A stretch of 52,680 bases of DNA from Nocardioides sp. (GTDB lineage: Bacteria; Actinomycetota; Actinomycetes; Propionibacteriales; Nocardioidaceae), in NCBI RefSeq assembly GCF_024509035.1, contig NZ_JANINT010000053.1, forward strand, positions 1 to 52,680, given 5' to 3'. Positions within the stretch are counted from its first letter, which is position 1, and the number at the start of each line of letters is the position of its first letter. The translations under genes were made by a program, and so were the position numbers. This document shows, one piece after another, positions 24,701 through 31,977 of this stretch. The notes under the pieces are model-generated. The model worked only from the letters and a program-made list of their open reading frames with translations, was not told where the DNA came from and ran no database searches.

Positions 24701-25842
24701 GACAGGCTCCGCAGGTGGGCCGGACGGCGCACGGTGCGCGGCACGCGGCCGCCGATGCCGGTGACGATCTCGTGCTCGAGGGTGTCCGCCCAGGCGGCCC
24801 ACTCGGCCACCGTCGGCTCGCCGGCGTCGCCGGGCCCGAACACGGTCACGGGCTCGCCGAGGTCCACGGGCCGCTCGCCCAGGTCGACCACGACCTGGTC
24901 CATCGAGATCCGCCCGACCAGCGGACGACGCCGCCCGCGGACCAGCACCTCGGCGCGCCCGGAGGCCAGCCGCGGGAGCCCGTCGGCGTACCCCAGCGGC
25001 ACGAGGCCGAGGTGGGTGGGCGCGGGGGTGCGGTAGCCGTGCGCGTAGCCGACCGGGGTGCCGGCGCGGACCCGGCGCACCTGCACGATCGGCGCGGTCA
25101 GGGTCATCGCCGCGCGCAGGGGGGTGGTGAGCGAGGGGTCGATGCCGACGAGGCCCGCGCCGACCCGGCTCATCGTGTGGTGGCTGCGCGGGTCGGTGAG
25201 GGTCGCCGAGGTCGCGGCGAGGTGTCGGTGGGCGGGGCGCAGGCCGGCTGCCCGCGCCGTCTCGAGGGCCCAGGCGAACCGGGTGCGGGCCAGGGCGTTG
25301 CAGTCGTCGGCCGGATCGTCGGCGCAACCGAGGTGGCCCATGACGCCGACGACCTCGATCTCGCCGCGCTGCTCGGCCCGCCGGGCCGAGCGGCACAGCT
25401 GGGCCCACGTCGACGGGTCCGCCCCGTCGCGGGCCATGCCGGCGTCGACGTGGAGATGCACGCGCGTCCGGGGTGCCGATGCCACCGCGGTGAGGTGGGC
25501 GAGGCTGGGCACGGCGACCTCGACGTCCTCCCGGGCGGCGCGGGCGTAGTCGGCGTCGACGGCGTTGAGCCAGCTGAGCACCGGCGCGGTGAGGCCGGCG
25601 GCGCGCAGGGCGAAGGCCTCCTCGAGGCTGGTGACGCCGAGCCGGGTCGCGCCGTTCGTGAGCGCCGTGCGGGCGACGTCGACGGCACCGTGCCCGAAGC
25701 CGTCGGCCTTGACGACCGCCATCAGCTCGCCGGTGGCCCGCTCGGCGAGCAGCCGGGTGTTCTGGGCGATCGCCGCGAGCTCGACCTCGAGCCGAGGACC
25801 CGAGCCGACGTGCGGCCGGGCGGCGGTGGCGAGGCCGGTCAC
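24697..25842 (-). CDS. alr: alanine racemase family protein (possible serine racemase)
   Basis: 381 residues, PLP-dependent fold III. PLP lysine in AVVKADGFGHGAV near 46; substrate contacts VDAGMARDG, the PLP-ring arginine in MSRVGAGLVG, catalytic tyrosine region GTPVGYAHGYRT, GYADGLPRL and GRISMDQVVVDLG. The position matching Tyr354 of the Geobacillus enzyme (ISYRVPR) is glycine here (IGGRVPR). A smaller residue there favours serine in mutant studies, but many actinobacterial alanine racemases also lack the tyrosine. Start GTG 25842 in a GTGA overlap with the dipeptidase. Housekeeping alr in actinobacteria usually sits beside tsaE, not here. Confidence 0.9.
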   Translation of the reverse strand: MTGLATAARPHVGSGPRLEVELAAIAQNTRLLAERATGELMAVVKADGFGHGAVDVARTALTNGATRLGVTSLEEAFALRAAGLTAPVLSWLNAVDADYARAAREDVEVAVPSLAHLTAVASAPRTRVHLHVDAGMARDGADPSTWAQLCRSARRAEQRGEIEVVGVMGHLGCADDPADDCNALARTRFAWALETARAAGLRPAHRHLAATSATLTDPRSHHTMSRVGAGLVGIDPSLTTPLRAAMTLTAPIVQVRRVRAGTPVGYAHGYRTPAPTHLGLVPLGYADGLPRLASGRAEVLVRGRRRPLVGRISMDQVVVDLGERPVDLGEPVTVFGPGDAGEPTVAEWAAWADTLEHEIVTGIGGRVPRTVRRPAHLRSLS

Positions 25843-26462
25843 GCCGCCACCTCCGCGGCGACCGGGCCGTAGAGGGCGTGCCCGCTGCCGGTCATCAGTG
25901 CCCAGTAGCGGTCGCCGAAGCTCCAATGCCACCACTCGGTCGGGTAGTTCACCAGGCCCTGGGCGCCGAGCACCGCGGCCAGCAGGTCCCGGTGGGCGCG
26001 CGCGTCCGCGCCGATGCCGTCGGCCGCGAAGTAGCAGCGCCCGTCGCTCTGCTCGGGCGTCGCGTCGATCTCGGTGCCGAGGTCGAGCTCGTCGCCGCAC
26101 ACGTCGACGAGCGTCAGGTCGACCGCGGCCCCCGCGACGTGCGGTGCGACCTCCACCGGGCTCACGAAGCGGCTCGTCAGCACCTCCAGCTCCGCCGCGT
26201 CCGCGTGCGGGTGATGGGCGCGCACCTCGGCGGCGTACGACGCGACGATCGCGCGCTGGACGTCCAGCGGCCGGTAGCCCTCGATCACCCGCAGCCGGAT
26301 GCCCGCGGGGAGCGTGGCGTCGGCGGCCTCGAGGCGCTCGGCGAGGCTCGCGCGCACGAGCGCGCCGAGGGGGGAGAGGTCTCGGTCGAGGCGGACCAGC
26401 GGCTCGCCGGTCTCCGCCACCGGCACGGCGCGGACCCGCGGGTCCGACAGCAGGATCGTCAT
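25839..26462 (-). CDS. vanX: D-alanyl-D-alanine dipeptidase, VanX family (M15D)
   Basis: 207 residues, no signal peptide, so cytoplasmic like VanX. All catalytic residues of VanX can be placed: R64 in VIEGYRP, zinc ligands H108 (VAPHVAGAAVD) and D115, base E176 and zinc ligand H179 in NYPTEWWHWSFGD. VanX removes D-Ala-D-Ala so that a replacement dipeptide is used in peptidoglycan precursors and glycopeptides no longer bind. ATG 26462 chosen (GAGGG 2-3 bases upstream); GTG 26486 is an alternative. First gene of the cluster; its stop overlaps the racemase start by 4 bases. A role in D-amino acid recycling from wall turnover is the alternative. Confidence 0.88.
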   Translation of the reverse strand: MTILLSDPRVRAVPVAETGEPLVRLDRDLSPLGALVRASLAERLEAADATLPAGIRLRVIEGYRPLDVQRAIVASYAAEVRAHHPHADAAELEVLTSRFVSPVEVAPHVAGAAVDLTLVDVCGDELDLGTEIDATPEQSDGRCYFAADGIGADARAHRDLLAAVLGAQGLVNYPTEWWHWSFGDRYWALMTGSGHALYGPVAAEVAA

Positions 26463-26529
26463 GCCCTCGACGCTAGAAGTGCGCAAGGTCCTCCGACCTC
26501 CACCTCAGGTGCCGCCTCCCTGACCGCGA

Positions 26530-26561
26530 GTACCGATCGCCCGGGACCACGGGCGCGGTAC
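26530..26561. promoter_or_regulatory. imperfect inverted repeat in divergent promoter of van-like cluster
   Basis: GTACC (26530) and CGCCCG (26538) are mirrored by CGGGCG (26550) and GGTAC (26557), an 11-bp split inverted repeat around a 6-base centre. It sits in the 134-bp gap between the dipeptidase gene and the divergent secreted-protein gene, where promoters for both must lie. It could be the binding site of the cluster's NarL-type regulator. The arms are offset by two bases, so it may also be a chance GC-rich repeat. Confidence 0.35.
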
Positions 26562-26596
26562 GGGAGCCGATCTGGTCCGGCGCACGTCCGACCACT

Positions 26597-27694
26597 GTGC
26601 AGACGCGAGACGAGACGCCGGAGGGCGACCGGGTGGCCCGGCCGCGATCGGCGTGGGTGGTCGCGGTCGCGGCGCTGGCGGTGATCCTGGTCGCGACCGG
26701 CGCGGCGATCGCGGCGGGGCTGCGGGACGGCTCGGGCCACGAGCCGGCGCGGCCGACCACCGGCCCCCTGCCGACGCCACCGACGCCCGGGGCACGAGGC
26801 TTCGACGGGCCGACGCGCCAGGTCTCCTGGCGCGGGGTCGCGGTGGACGTCCCCGCGGACTGGCCCGACGACACCGGGCCAGGGCCCGACTGGTGCGCCT
26901 CGGACGACGGTCGGGGCGGCTCGCTGTACCCGACCCGGCCGTACGTCGCCGTCGACCGGACCTACGCCATGACGCTCAGCATCGGCTGCCCGGAGGGCGG
27001 CGGGGCACCCGACGCGTTCGGCTCGGCGCCGGAGCGCCTGTGGGCGCCGCACCTGGCCTTCGAGCTGCCGATCGGCCACCTGCCCGACGGCACGCTGACC
27101 CACCGGGGATGGACGTTCTCCACGCGCACGGTCGCCGGCGTCCGGGTCACGCTGCTGACCGATGCCGCGACCCGCGACCTGGTGGACCCGATCCTCGACA
27201 GCATCCGCCCGGTCGACACCGACGCCCACGGGTGCGACAGCACCTCACCGGTGCAGGCGAGGGAGTTCGTCCGGCCCGAGCCGGCGTTCGACGTGACCGA
27301 CGTCGACCGGGTCGACGCGATCTCGATCTGCCAGTACGACCGCGGCTCCGGCACGTCCGCGCCGGGGCTCCTCGGCTCACGCCGCCTCGAGGGCGCACCG
27401 GCGCAGAGCCTGCTCGACGCCGTCAGGGTGGCGCCAGCGGGAGGAGGCCCCGACGCTCCGCAACACTGCGTCCACGACATGTACGGCGACACCGCCCTCA
27501 CCATCCGCCTCCACACCGGAGGGACGACGCGCGACCTCTACGCGTACTACGAGTGGTGCTTCGGCAACGGCATCGACGACGGCACCACCCGTCGCGAGCT
27601 GACCCGGGGCGACTGCCTGCCGCTGTGGGGTGACCGCGTCACGCTCTGGGGCGGCAGCGCCGAGTCGTTCAGGCGCTGTCACGATCCGCGGTGA
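26597..27694 (+). CDS. membrane-anchored extracellular protein, hypothetical
   Basis: 365 residues. One N-terminal membrane anchor (about 18-40, WVVAVAALAVILVATGAAIA) is followed by a Pro/Thr-rich tether (48-66) and an extracellular domain with eight or more cysteines (for example DWCASDD, IGCPEGG, HGCDSTS, HCVHDMYGD and EWCFGNG), suggesting disulfides. Two related halves may exist (each starting with a V.VPADWP / QAREFVRP-like segment), but this is faint. I do not recognise the family. It shares a divergent promoter region with the van-like cluster, so co-regulation is possible. It overlaps the convergent DUF2568 gene by 26 bases. Confidence 0.75.
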   Translation: MQTRDETPEGDRVARPRSAWVVAVAALAVILVATGAAIAAGLRDGSGHEPARPTTGPLPTPPTPGARGFDGPTRQVSWRGVAVDVPADWPDDTGPGPDWCASDDGRGGSLYPTRPYVAVDRTYAMTLSIGCPEGGGAPDAFGSAPERLWAPHLAFELPIGHLPDGTLTHRGWTFSTRTVAGVRVTLLTDAATRDLVDPILDSIRPVDTDAHGCDSTSPVQAREFVRPEPAFDVTDVDRVDAISICQYDRGSGTSAPGLLGSRRLEGAPAQSLLDAVRVAPAGGGPDAPQHCVHDMYGDTALTIRLHTGGTTRDLYAYYEWCFGNGIDDGTTRRELTRGDCLPLWGDRVTLWGGSAESFRRCHDPR

Positions 27695-28034
27695 GGGCCC
27701 GGATGCCGGGGAGCATCGCGAGGCCGTTCACCACGACCGAGAAGACCAGCAGCGCGACCGCCCAGCTGTGGTGGTCGAGGTCCCACAGGGCGAGGGTGGC
27801 CAGGCCGAAAACCAGCACCTTGGCCACCGGCCGCACGACGACCCCGCCGTACGGCGCCTTCGGCGAGGCGAACCAGTACCACGTCGAGGCCGCCAGCACC
27901 GGCAGCAGCCACACCAGCACCCAGCCCGGGACCCCGAGCGCCGACGACTCCCATCCCCAGATGCCGAACGCCGTGACCGCGGCGATCTCGTCGACGAAGA
28001 CGAGGAACAGCACCACCCACCCGAAGACCACCAT
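27669..28034 (-). CDS. DUF2568/YrdB family membrane protein
   Basis: 121 residues with four hydrophobic helices (2-24, 36-53, 66-85 and 90-108). The segment AAVTAFGIWGW plus PKAPYGGVVVRPVAKVLVFGLATLALW fits the DUF2568 (YrdB) family of small actinobacterial and Bacillus membrane proteins, whose function is unknown. Start ATG 28034. Its 3' end overlaps the 3' end of the preceding convergent gene by 26 bases. Confidence 0.82.
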   Translation of the reverse strand: MVVFGWVVLFLVFVDEIAAVTAFGIWGWESSALGVPGWVLVWLLPVLAASTWYWFASPKAPYGGVVVRPVAKVLVFGLATLALWDLDHHSWAVALLVFSVVVNGLAMLPGIRALTADRDSA

Positions 28035-28081
28035 GCGGCGATCATCTCGCGACCGGGCCGGGCGTCAGTAGGGTGCCACGC

Positions 28082-28951
28082 ATGCTGTTCCCCGAGGCCC
28101 GGCGAGCGGTGGAGGCGGCCGCTGCGGACACGCCCGTCTGGGCCGAGGGCCACGACATCGACGAGGTCCGCGCCCAGGCCCGGGAGGCGGCGGCCGCCGA
28201 GCCGCGGGAGGACGTCGCGGAGGTGCTCGACGTCGACGCCGACGGTGTGCCCGCCCGGCTCTACCGGCCCGAGGGAGCCGCGCCGGGCGTGGTGGTGCAC
28301 GTCCACGGCGGCGGCTTCGTCTTCAACGACGTCGACGTGCACGACCCGGGCGCTCGGCGGCTGGCCAACCGCACCGGGATGAGTGTGCTCAGTGTCGACT
28401 ACCGCCGCCCACCCGAGCACCGGTTCCCGGCCGCGCCCGACGACGTCTCCGCCGCATCCGGCTGGGCGCAGCGCGAGCTGGGCGGACCGGTGTCTGCCCA
28501 CGGCGACAGCGCCGGCGCCAACCTCGCGCTGGTCGCGGCGCTGCGCCACCCCGGCCGGTTCGCGGCGCTCGTGCTGATCTACCCGTTCCTCGACCCCACG
28601 GCCGGCTTCGACTCCTACGACACCGCCGCCGACGGCTTCGACCGCCGCGAGGCCCAGTGGTACTGGCAGCAGTACGCCGCCAGGCCGGACGACCTCACCC
28701 ACCCCGACCTGGCTCCGCTCCGCTCCGACCGGCTCGGCACGCTGCCGCCGACGCTGGTCGTGACCTCGGAGCACGATCCGCTCCGCGACGAGGGCGAGGA
28801 GCTGGCCAGGCGGCTGGCCGAGTCGGGGGTGGAGGTCACGGCCACCCGCTACCTCGGCCAGATCCACGGGTTCTGGCGCCACCACGCCGCCTTCCCGGCC
28901 TCGGAGTCACTCCTCCGGCAGGCAGCCGGGTTCCTCCGCGAGCACTGCTGA
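28082..28951 (+). CDS. alpha/beta hydrolase, hormone-sensitive-lipase family esterase
   Basis: 289 residues. Oxyanion motif HVHGGGFVF near 76, nucleophile elbow AHGDSAGANLAL near 140, acid in TSEHDPLRDEG near 230 and histidine in GQIHGFWRH near 262. This full set marks a type IV (HSL) carboxylesterase, which hydrolyses short acyl esters. Cytoplasmic, no signal. ATG 28082, 5 bases ahead of nothing unusual; a GTG at 28073 is also in frame. It is followed 13 bases later by rpiB. Natural substrate unknown. Confidence 0.9.
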   Translation: MLFPEARRAVEAAAADTPVWAEGHDIDEVRAQAREAAAAEPREDVAEVLDVDADGVPARLYRPEGAAPGVVVHVHGGGFVFNDVDVHDPGARRLANRTGMSVLSVDYRRPPEHRFPAAPDDVSAASGWAQRELGGPVSAHGDSAGANLALVAALRHPGRFAALVLIYPFLDPTAGFDSYDTAADGFDRREAQWYWQQYAARPDDLTHPDLAPLRSDRLGTLPPTLVVTSEHDPLRDEGEELARRLAESGVEVTATRYLGQIHGFWRHHAAFPASESLLRQAAGFLREHC

Positions 28952-28964
28952 CAGGATGGGCTCC

Positions 28965-29453
28965 ATGCGCGTGCACCTCGGCTGCGACCATGCCGGACTC
29001 GACCTCAAGGACCACCTCAGCCGATGGCTCACCGAGCACGGCTACGAGCCCGTCGACCACGGGCCCTTCGAGTACGACTCGCTCGACGACTACCCGGTCT
29101 TCTGCCTGCGGGCGGCGGAGGCGGTCGCGCAGGAGCGGGCCGCCGGCGCCGACAGCCTCGGCGTCGTGATCGGCGGGTCCGGCAACGGCGAGCAGATGGC
29201 CGCCAACAAGGTCACGGGCATCCGCTGCGCGCTGGTCTGGTCGGAGGAGACCGCCGTCCTGGCGCGCCAGCACAACGACGCCAACGTGGTCTCGATCGGC
29301 GGCCGGATGCACTCGCTGCAGCACATGACGCGCTTCGTGGAGGTCTTCCTCGCCGAGCCGTTCAGCGGCGAGGAGCGGCACGTGCGCCGGATCGGCCAGA
29401 TGGCGGCGTACGAGGCCACCGGCGAGCTCCCGCCGCTGCCCGGCGATGCCTGA
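28965..29453 (+). CDS. rpiB: ribose-5-phosphate isomerase B
   Basis: 162 residues from ATG 28965. RpiB interconverts ribose 5-phosphate and ribulose 5-phosphate in the pentose phosphate pathway. Motifs: HLGCDHAGLDLK at the N-terminus with the catalytic-site aspartate and histidine, GVVIGGSGNGEQMAANK (phosphate loop) near 70, and RHNDANVVSIGGR-type ARQHNDANVVSIGGR. As in mycobacterial RpiB, the loop has serine-glycine in place of the cysteine base of the E. coli enzyme. AGGA lies 8 bases before ATG 28965; ATG 28956 is less well placed. It overlaps the next gene by 8 bases. Confidence 0.93.
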   Translation: MRVHLGCDHAGLDLKDHLSRWLTEHGYEPVDHGPFEYDSLDDYPVFCLRAAEAVAQERAAGADSLGVVIGGSGNGEQMAANKVTGIRCALVWSEETAVLARQHNDANVVSIGGRMHSLQHMTRFVEVFLAEPFSGEERHVRRIGQMAAYEATGELPPLPGDA

Positions 29454-30291
29454 GGGGCACACCCTCCATCGCCTGGCCGACGAGCTCGCGGCGACGTTCG
29501 CGGGTCGCGTGGTGCGCGTCGGCAGCCCCCAGGGGCGGTTCGCCGATGCGGCGGCGCTCCTCGACGGCCAGGTGCTGGTCGGCGCCGAGGCGTGGGGCAA
29601 GCACCTGTTCGTCGCGTTCCCCGACGAACGCTTCGTGCACGTCCACCTCGGCCTGTACGGCAAGTTCGACGTCGCGACAGGCGCCGAGATCCCGCTGCCG
29701 GTCGGGCAGGTGCGGCTGCGCCTGAGCGCCTCCGACCGCGACTGGAACGCCTGGGCCGACCTCCGGGGAGCGACGACCTGCGAGCTCGTGACCCGCGAGC
29801 GGCGCGACGCGGTCGTGGCCCGGTCCGGACCCGACCCCCTGCGCGAGGACGCCGAGCCCGACCGCGCCTGGGAGCGGATCCGTCGCAGCAAGGCGCCGAT
29901 CGGCGGCCTGCTGATGGACCAGGCGGTGCTGGCCGGCGTCGGCAACGTCTACCGGGCCGAGCTGCTGTTCCGGCACCGGGTCGACCCGATGCGCCCGGGG
30001 CACACGCTGCGCGTCGGGCAGTGGCGCGCGATGTGGGAGGACCTCGTCGCGCTCATGCACGAGGGCGTGCGGACCGGCCGGATCGACACCGTGCGGCCCG
30101 AGCACACCCCCGAGGCCATGGGGCGACCGCCGCGGCGCGACGACCACGGCGGCGAGGTCTACGTCTACCGCCGGCACGGCCAGGCCTGCCACGTCTGCGG
30201 CTCGAGCGTGCGCACGACCGAGCTCCAGGGACGCAACCTCTTCTGGTGTCCCCGTTGTCAACCCAGGTTCCGCTCGCGAGCACTACAGTGA
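29446..30291 (+). CDS. Fpg/Nei family DNA glycosylase/AP lyase
   Basis: 281 residues. Base-excision repair enzyme that removes oxidised bases and cuts the abasic site. The catalytic N-terminus is MPEGHTLHRLA (Pro2 nucleophile, Glu3). The helix-two-turn-helix region includes APIGGLLMDQAVLAGVGNVYRAELLFRHRVDP, seen in parts, and a C-terminal zinc finger CHVCG...CPRC binds DNA. The PEGHT start, rather than PELPE, places it with the Nei2/endonuclease VIII branch. Gene order rpiB-nei is common in actinobacteria. Confidence 0.94.
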   Translation: MPEGHTLHRLADELAATFAGRVVRVGSPQGRFADAAALLDGQVLVGAEAWGKHLFVAFPDERFVHVHLGLYGKFDVATGAEIPLPVGQVRLRLSASDRDWNAWADLRGATTCELVTRERRDAVVARSGPDPLREDAEPDRAWERIRRSKAPIGGLLMDQAVLAGVGNVYRAELLFRHRVDPMRPGHTLRVGQWRAMWEDLVALMHEGVRTGRIDTVRPEHTPEAMGRPPRRDDHGGEVYVYRRHGQACHVCGSSVRTTELQGRNLFWCPRCQPRFRSRALQ

Positions 30292-30319
30292 GCAGCCCCG
30301 AGCACGAGGACCCACGACC

Positions 30320-31423
30320 ATGACCGTTCGCCCCCAGGCGGACCGGCCTGACCGACCGAAGCGCCCCCGGCGCTCGGTCGCCCAGATCGTCGGCCGTGGC
30401 CTCCCCCCACACAGCCGCATCCTCGCGGCCCTCGTGACCCTCACGGTGGTGACCACCGTCCTCGTGCTGGCCTGGCCCAACGACGTGCCGCTCAACACGC
30501 TGATGGTCCCGCTGATGCTCGGCAGCCTGCTCCTCGGCCCGCGCCACCTGCCGTGGTTCGTCGTGTTCTTGATGGTGATGCTGATGCTCGCGGTCGGGCG
30601 TCAGGAGCAGATCACGGTGCGGATCGTGCTGACGATCGCCATCGTGTTCCTGCTCTGCTTCATCGTCCTGGTCACCTCGTTCCGCCGGTCCCGGCTGGGC
30701 GTCGCGGGCGTCCTCGGCGAGTCGATGCTCGTCGACCTGCGCGACCGGATCCTCAACCAGGGCGGCATCCCGACCCTGCCCGAGGGGTGGCTCGCCGAGA
30801 CCGCGCTCCGCTCGGCCGGCGGCACGCCGTTCGCCGGCGACTTCGTCGTGGCCAGCCGGGCGCGGCGCGACAGCCGCGTCGAGCTCGCCGTCGTCGACGT
30901 CTCGGGCAAGGGCGAGCAGGCCGGCACCCGCGCGCTGCTGCTCTCGGGCGCCTTCGGCGGCCTGCTCGGTGCGCTCCCGCCCGCCGAGTTCCTCCCGGCC
31001 GCCAACGACTACCTGCTGCGCCAGGACTGGGACGAGGGCTTCGCGACCGCGGTGCACCTCTCCCTGGACACCGCGACCGGCGAGTTCGAGGTGCGTACGG
31101 CGGGGCACCCGCCGGCCGCCCAGCTCGACGCCGGCTCGGGTCGGTGGACGGTCCTCCAGGGCGAGGGGCCGGTGCTGGGCCTGATCGAGGACGCCGAGTT
31201 CACCACCGTGCGCGGCCTGCTGCGATCCGGAGACGCGCTGCTGCTCTACACCGACGGCCTGGTCGAGACGCCGCGGCGCGACATCGGCATGGGCATCGAC
31301 CGGATGCTCGGGCAGGCCGAGCGGCTGCTGCGCGATGGTCTCGACGGCGGTGCCGCCCGTCTGGTCGACTCGCTCGGCTCGGAGAACGACGACCGCGCCC
31401 TGGTGCTGGTCCACCGGCGCTGA
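30320..31423 (+). CDS. membrane PP2C-type (SpoIIE) serine phosphatase
   Basis: 367 residues. Three to four membrane helices (34-52, 60-75, 80-98 and 103-122) are followed by a SpoIIE/PP2C catalytic domain (155-365): FAGDFVVASR and VVDVSGKGEQAGTRALLL (metal aspartates), TAGHPPAAQL, and LLYTDGLVETPRR, with a closing DDRALVLVHRR. Such phosphatases act on phosphorylated anti-sigma-factor antagonists or related regulators. No anti-sigma or STAS gene is beside it, so its partner lies elsewhere. Followed by a 436-bp gene-free stretch. Confidence 0.9.
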   Translation: MTVRPQADRPDRPKRPRRSVAQIVGRGLPPHSRILAALVTLTVVTTVLVLAWPNDVPLNTLMVPLMLGSLLLGPRHLPWFVVFLMVMLMLAVGRQEQITVRIVLTIAIVFLLCFIVLVTSFRRSRLGVAGVLGESMLVDLRDRILNQGGIPTLPEGWLAETALRSAGGTPFAGDFVVASRARRDSRVELAVVDVSGKGEQAGTRALLLSGAFGGLLGALPPAEFLPAANDYLLRQDWDEGFATAVHLSLDTATGEFEVRTAGHPPAAQLDAGSGRWTVLQGEGPVLGLIEDAEFTTVRGLLRSGDALLLYTDGLVETPRRDIGMGIDRMLGQAERLLRDGLDGGAARLVDSLGSENDDRALVLVHRR

Positions 31424-31461
31424 GCCCGGCTGACCACGCTTCCGCCGACCACATGGGGGTC

Positions 31462-31590
31462 GTCGGTGTCCTCCCGATAGGCGCCAGCGTTCGTCCTCCG
31501 TCAGGCGGGTCAAGGGTTCCCTGCGGCGGCTTCGCCGCCCTTGACCCGCCTGTCTTCGGACGAGTTGGCGCCTATCGGGAGGACGCCGAC
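31462..31590. repeat. 129-bp imperfect palindrome (REP/MITE-like)
   Basis: Outer arms 31462-31486 and 31566-31590 are complementary at 24 of 25 positions, the one exception allowing a G-U pair. Inner arms CAGGCGGGTCAAGGG (31502-31516) and CCCTTGACCCGCCTG (31538-31552) match perfectly over 15 bases. The centre holds a further small hairpin, GGCGGC-TTC-GCCGCC (31525-31539), that competes with the inner stem. The whole could fold into one very long stem. It lies just downstream of the phosphatase gene and could end its transcript. The structure resembles palindromic interspersed repeats rather than a simple terminator. Confidence 0.8.
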
Positions 31591-31604
31591 CTGTGGTCGC
31601 CGCG

Positions 31605-31720
31605 GGGACGTCATGCGTTGTGGTGGCTAGGACGCCCACTTCGCATGACGTCCCGGAGCCGCGCGCAGGATGTCATGCGTTCTGGTGGCTAGGACGCCTA
31701 CTTCGCATGACGTCCGGGAG
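31605..31720. repeat. two 62-bp tandem units, each bounded by inverted repeats
   Basis: Unit 1 (31605-31654) has arms GGGACGTCATGCG and CGCATGACGTCCC. Unit 2 (31668-31715) has arms GGATGTCATGCG and CGCATGACGTCC. Between the arms both carry nearly identical sequence including TGGTGGCTAGGACGCC followed by C or T and ACTT. The offset between units is 62 bases, with only a few differences. Each unit could form a stem with a 24-base loop. Confidence 0.8.
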
Positions 31721-31859
31721 TGCCGACACGTGTGGTGGGGGCTCGGGCAGCCAACAGAGGAGCCGGCTGACCGGGGTCTCGCGCGGCGCCCTCGGTTGGG
31801 TGGGGCGCTGCCGGGTGTGGCAGGATTCGGGGGTTCCTGGGGGACCGATCCCAGGGCGC

Positions 31860-31933
31860 GCGGATGTAGCTCAATGGTAGAGCCCCAGTCTTCCAAACTG
31901 GCTACGCGGGTTCGATTCCCGTCATCCGCTCCA
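31860..31933 (+). tRNA. tRNA-Gly (anticodon TCC)
   Basis: Acceptor stem GCGGATG pairs with CATCCGC; D-arm AGCTCAATGGTAGAGC; anticodon stem CCAGT/ACTGG around loop CTTCCAA gives anticodon TCC; T-arm GGGTTCGATTCCC. The discriminator base is T and the 3' CCA (31931-31933) is encoded. Reads GGA/GGG glycine codons. It lies 44 bases before tRNA-Pro in the same direction, probably co-transcribed. Confidence 0.96.
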
Positions 31934-31977
31934 AGCAGGGACCGACCGCACCCGCTGCGGGCCGGGAGCCCACTTGG

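Larger units (their letters stand above)
31424..31859. other. 436-bp gene-free stretch with repeated DNA before two tRNA genes
   Basis: No frame here has a plausible protein; short open frames run through the repeats and lack ribosome sites. The content is a 129-bp imperfect palindrome (31462-31590), two 62-bp tandem units with their own inverted repeats (31605-31720) and about 140 bp of GC-rich DNA leading to tRNA-Gly, including a CCTGGG/CCCAGG hairpin just before the tRNA. Confidence 0.7.

Noticed and set aside
31605-31720. CRISPR array or integron attC interpretation of the tandem units
   Set aside because: Only two units, no unique spacers, no cas gene, no integrase gene and no attC core sites.
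31424-31933. tRNA-associated attachment site of an integrated element
   Set aside because: No integrase, no phage or plasmid genes, and no direct repeat of the tRNA 3' end elsewhere in the window.
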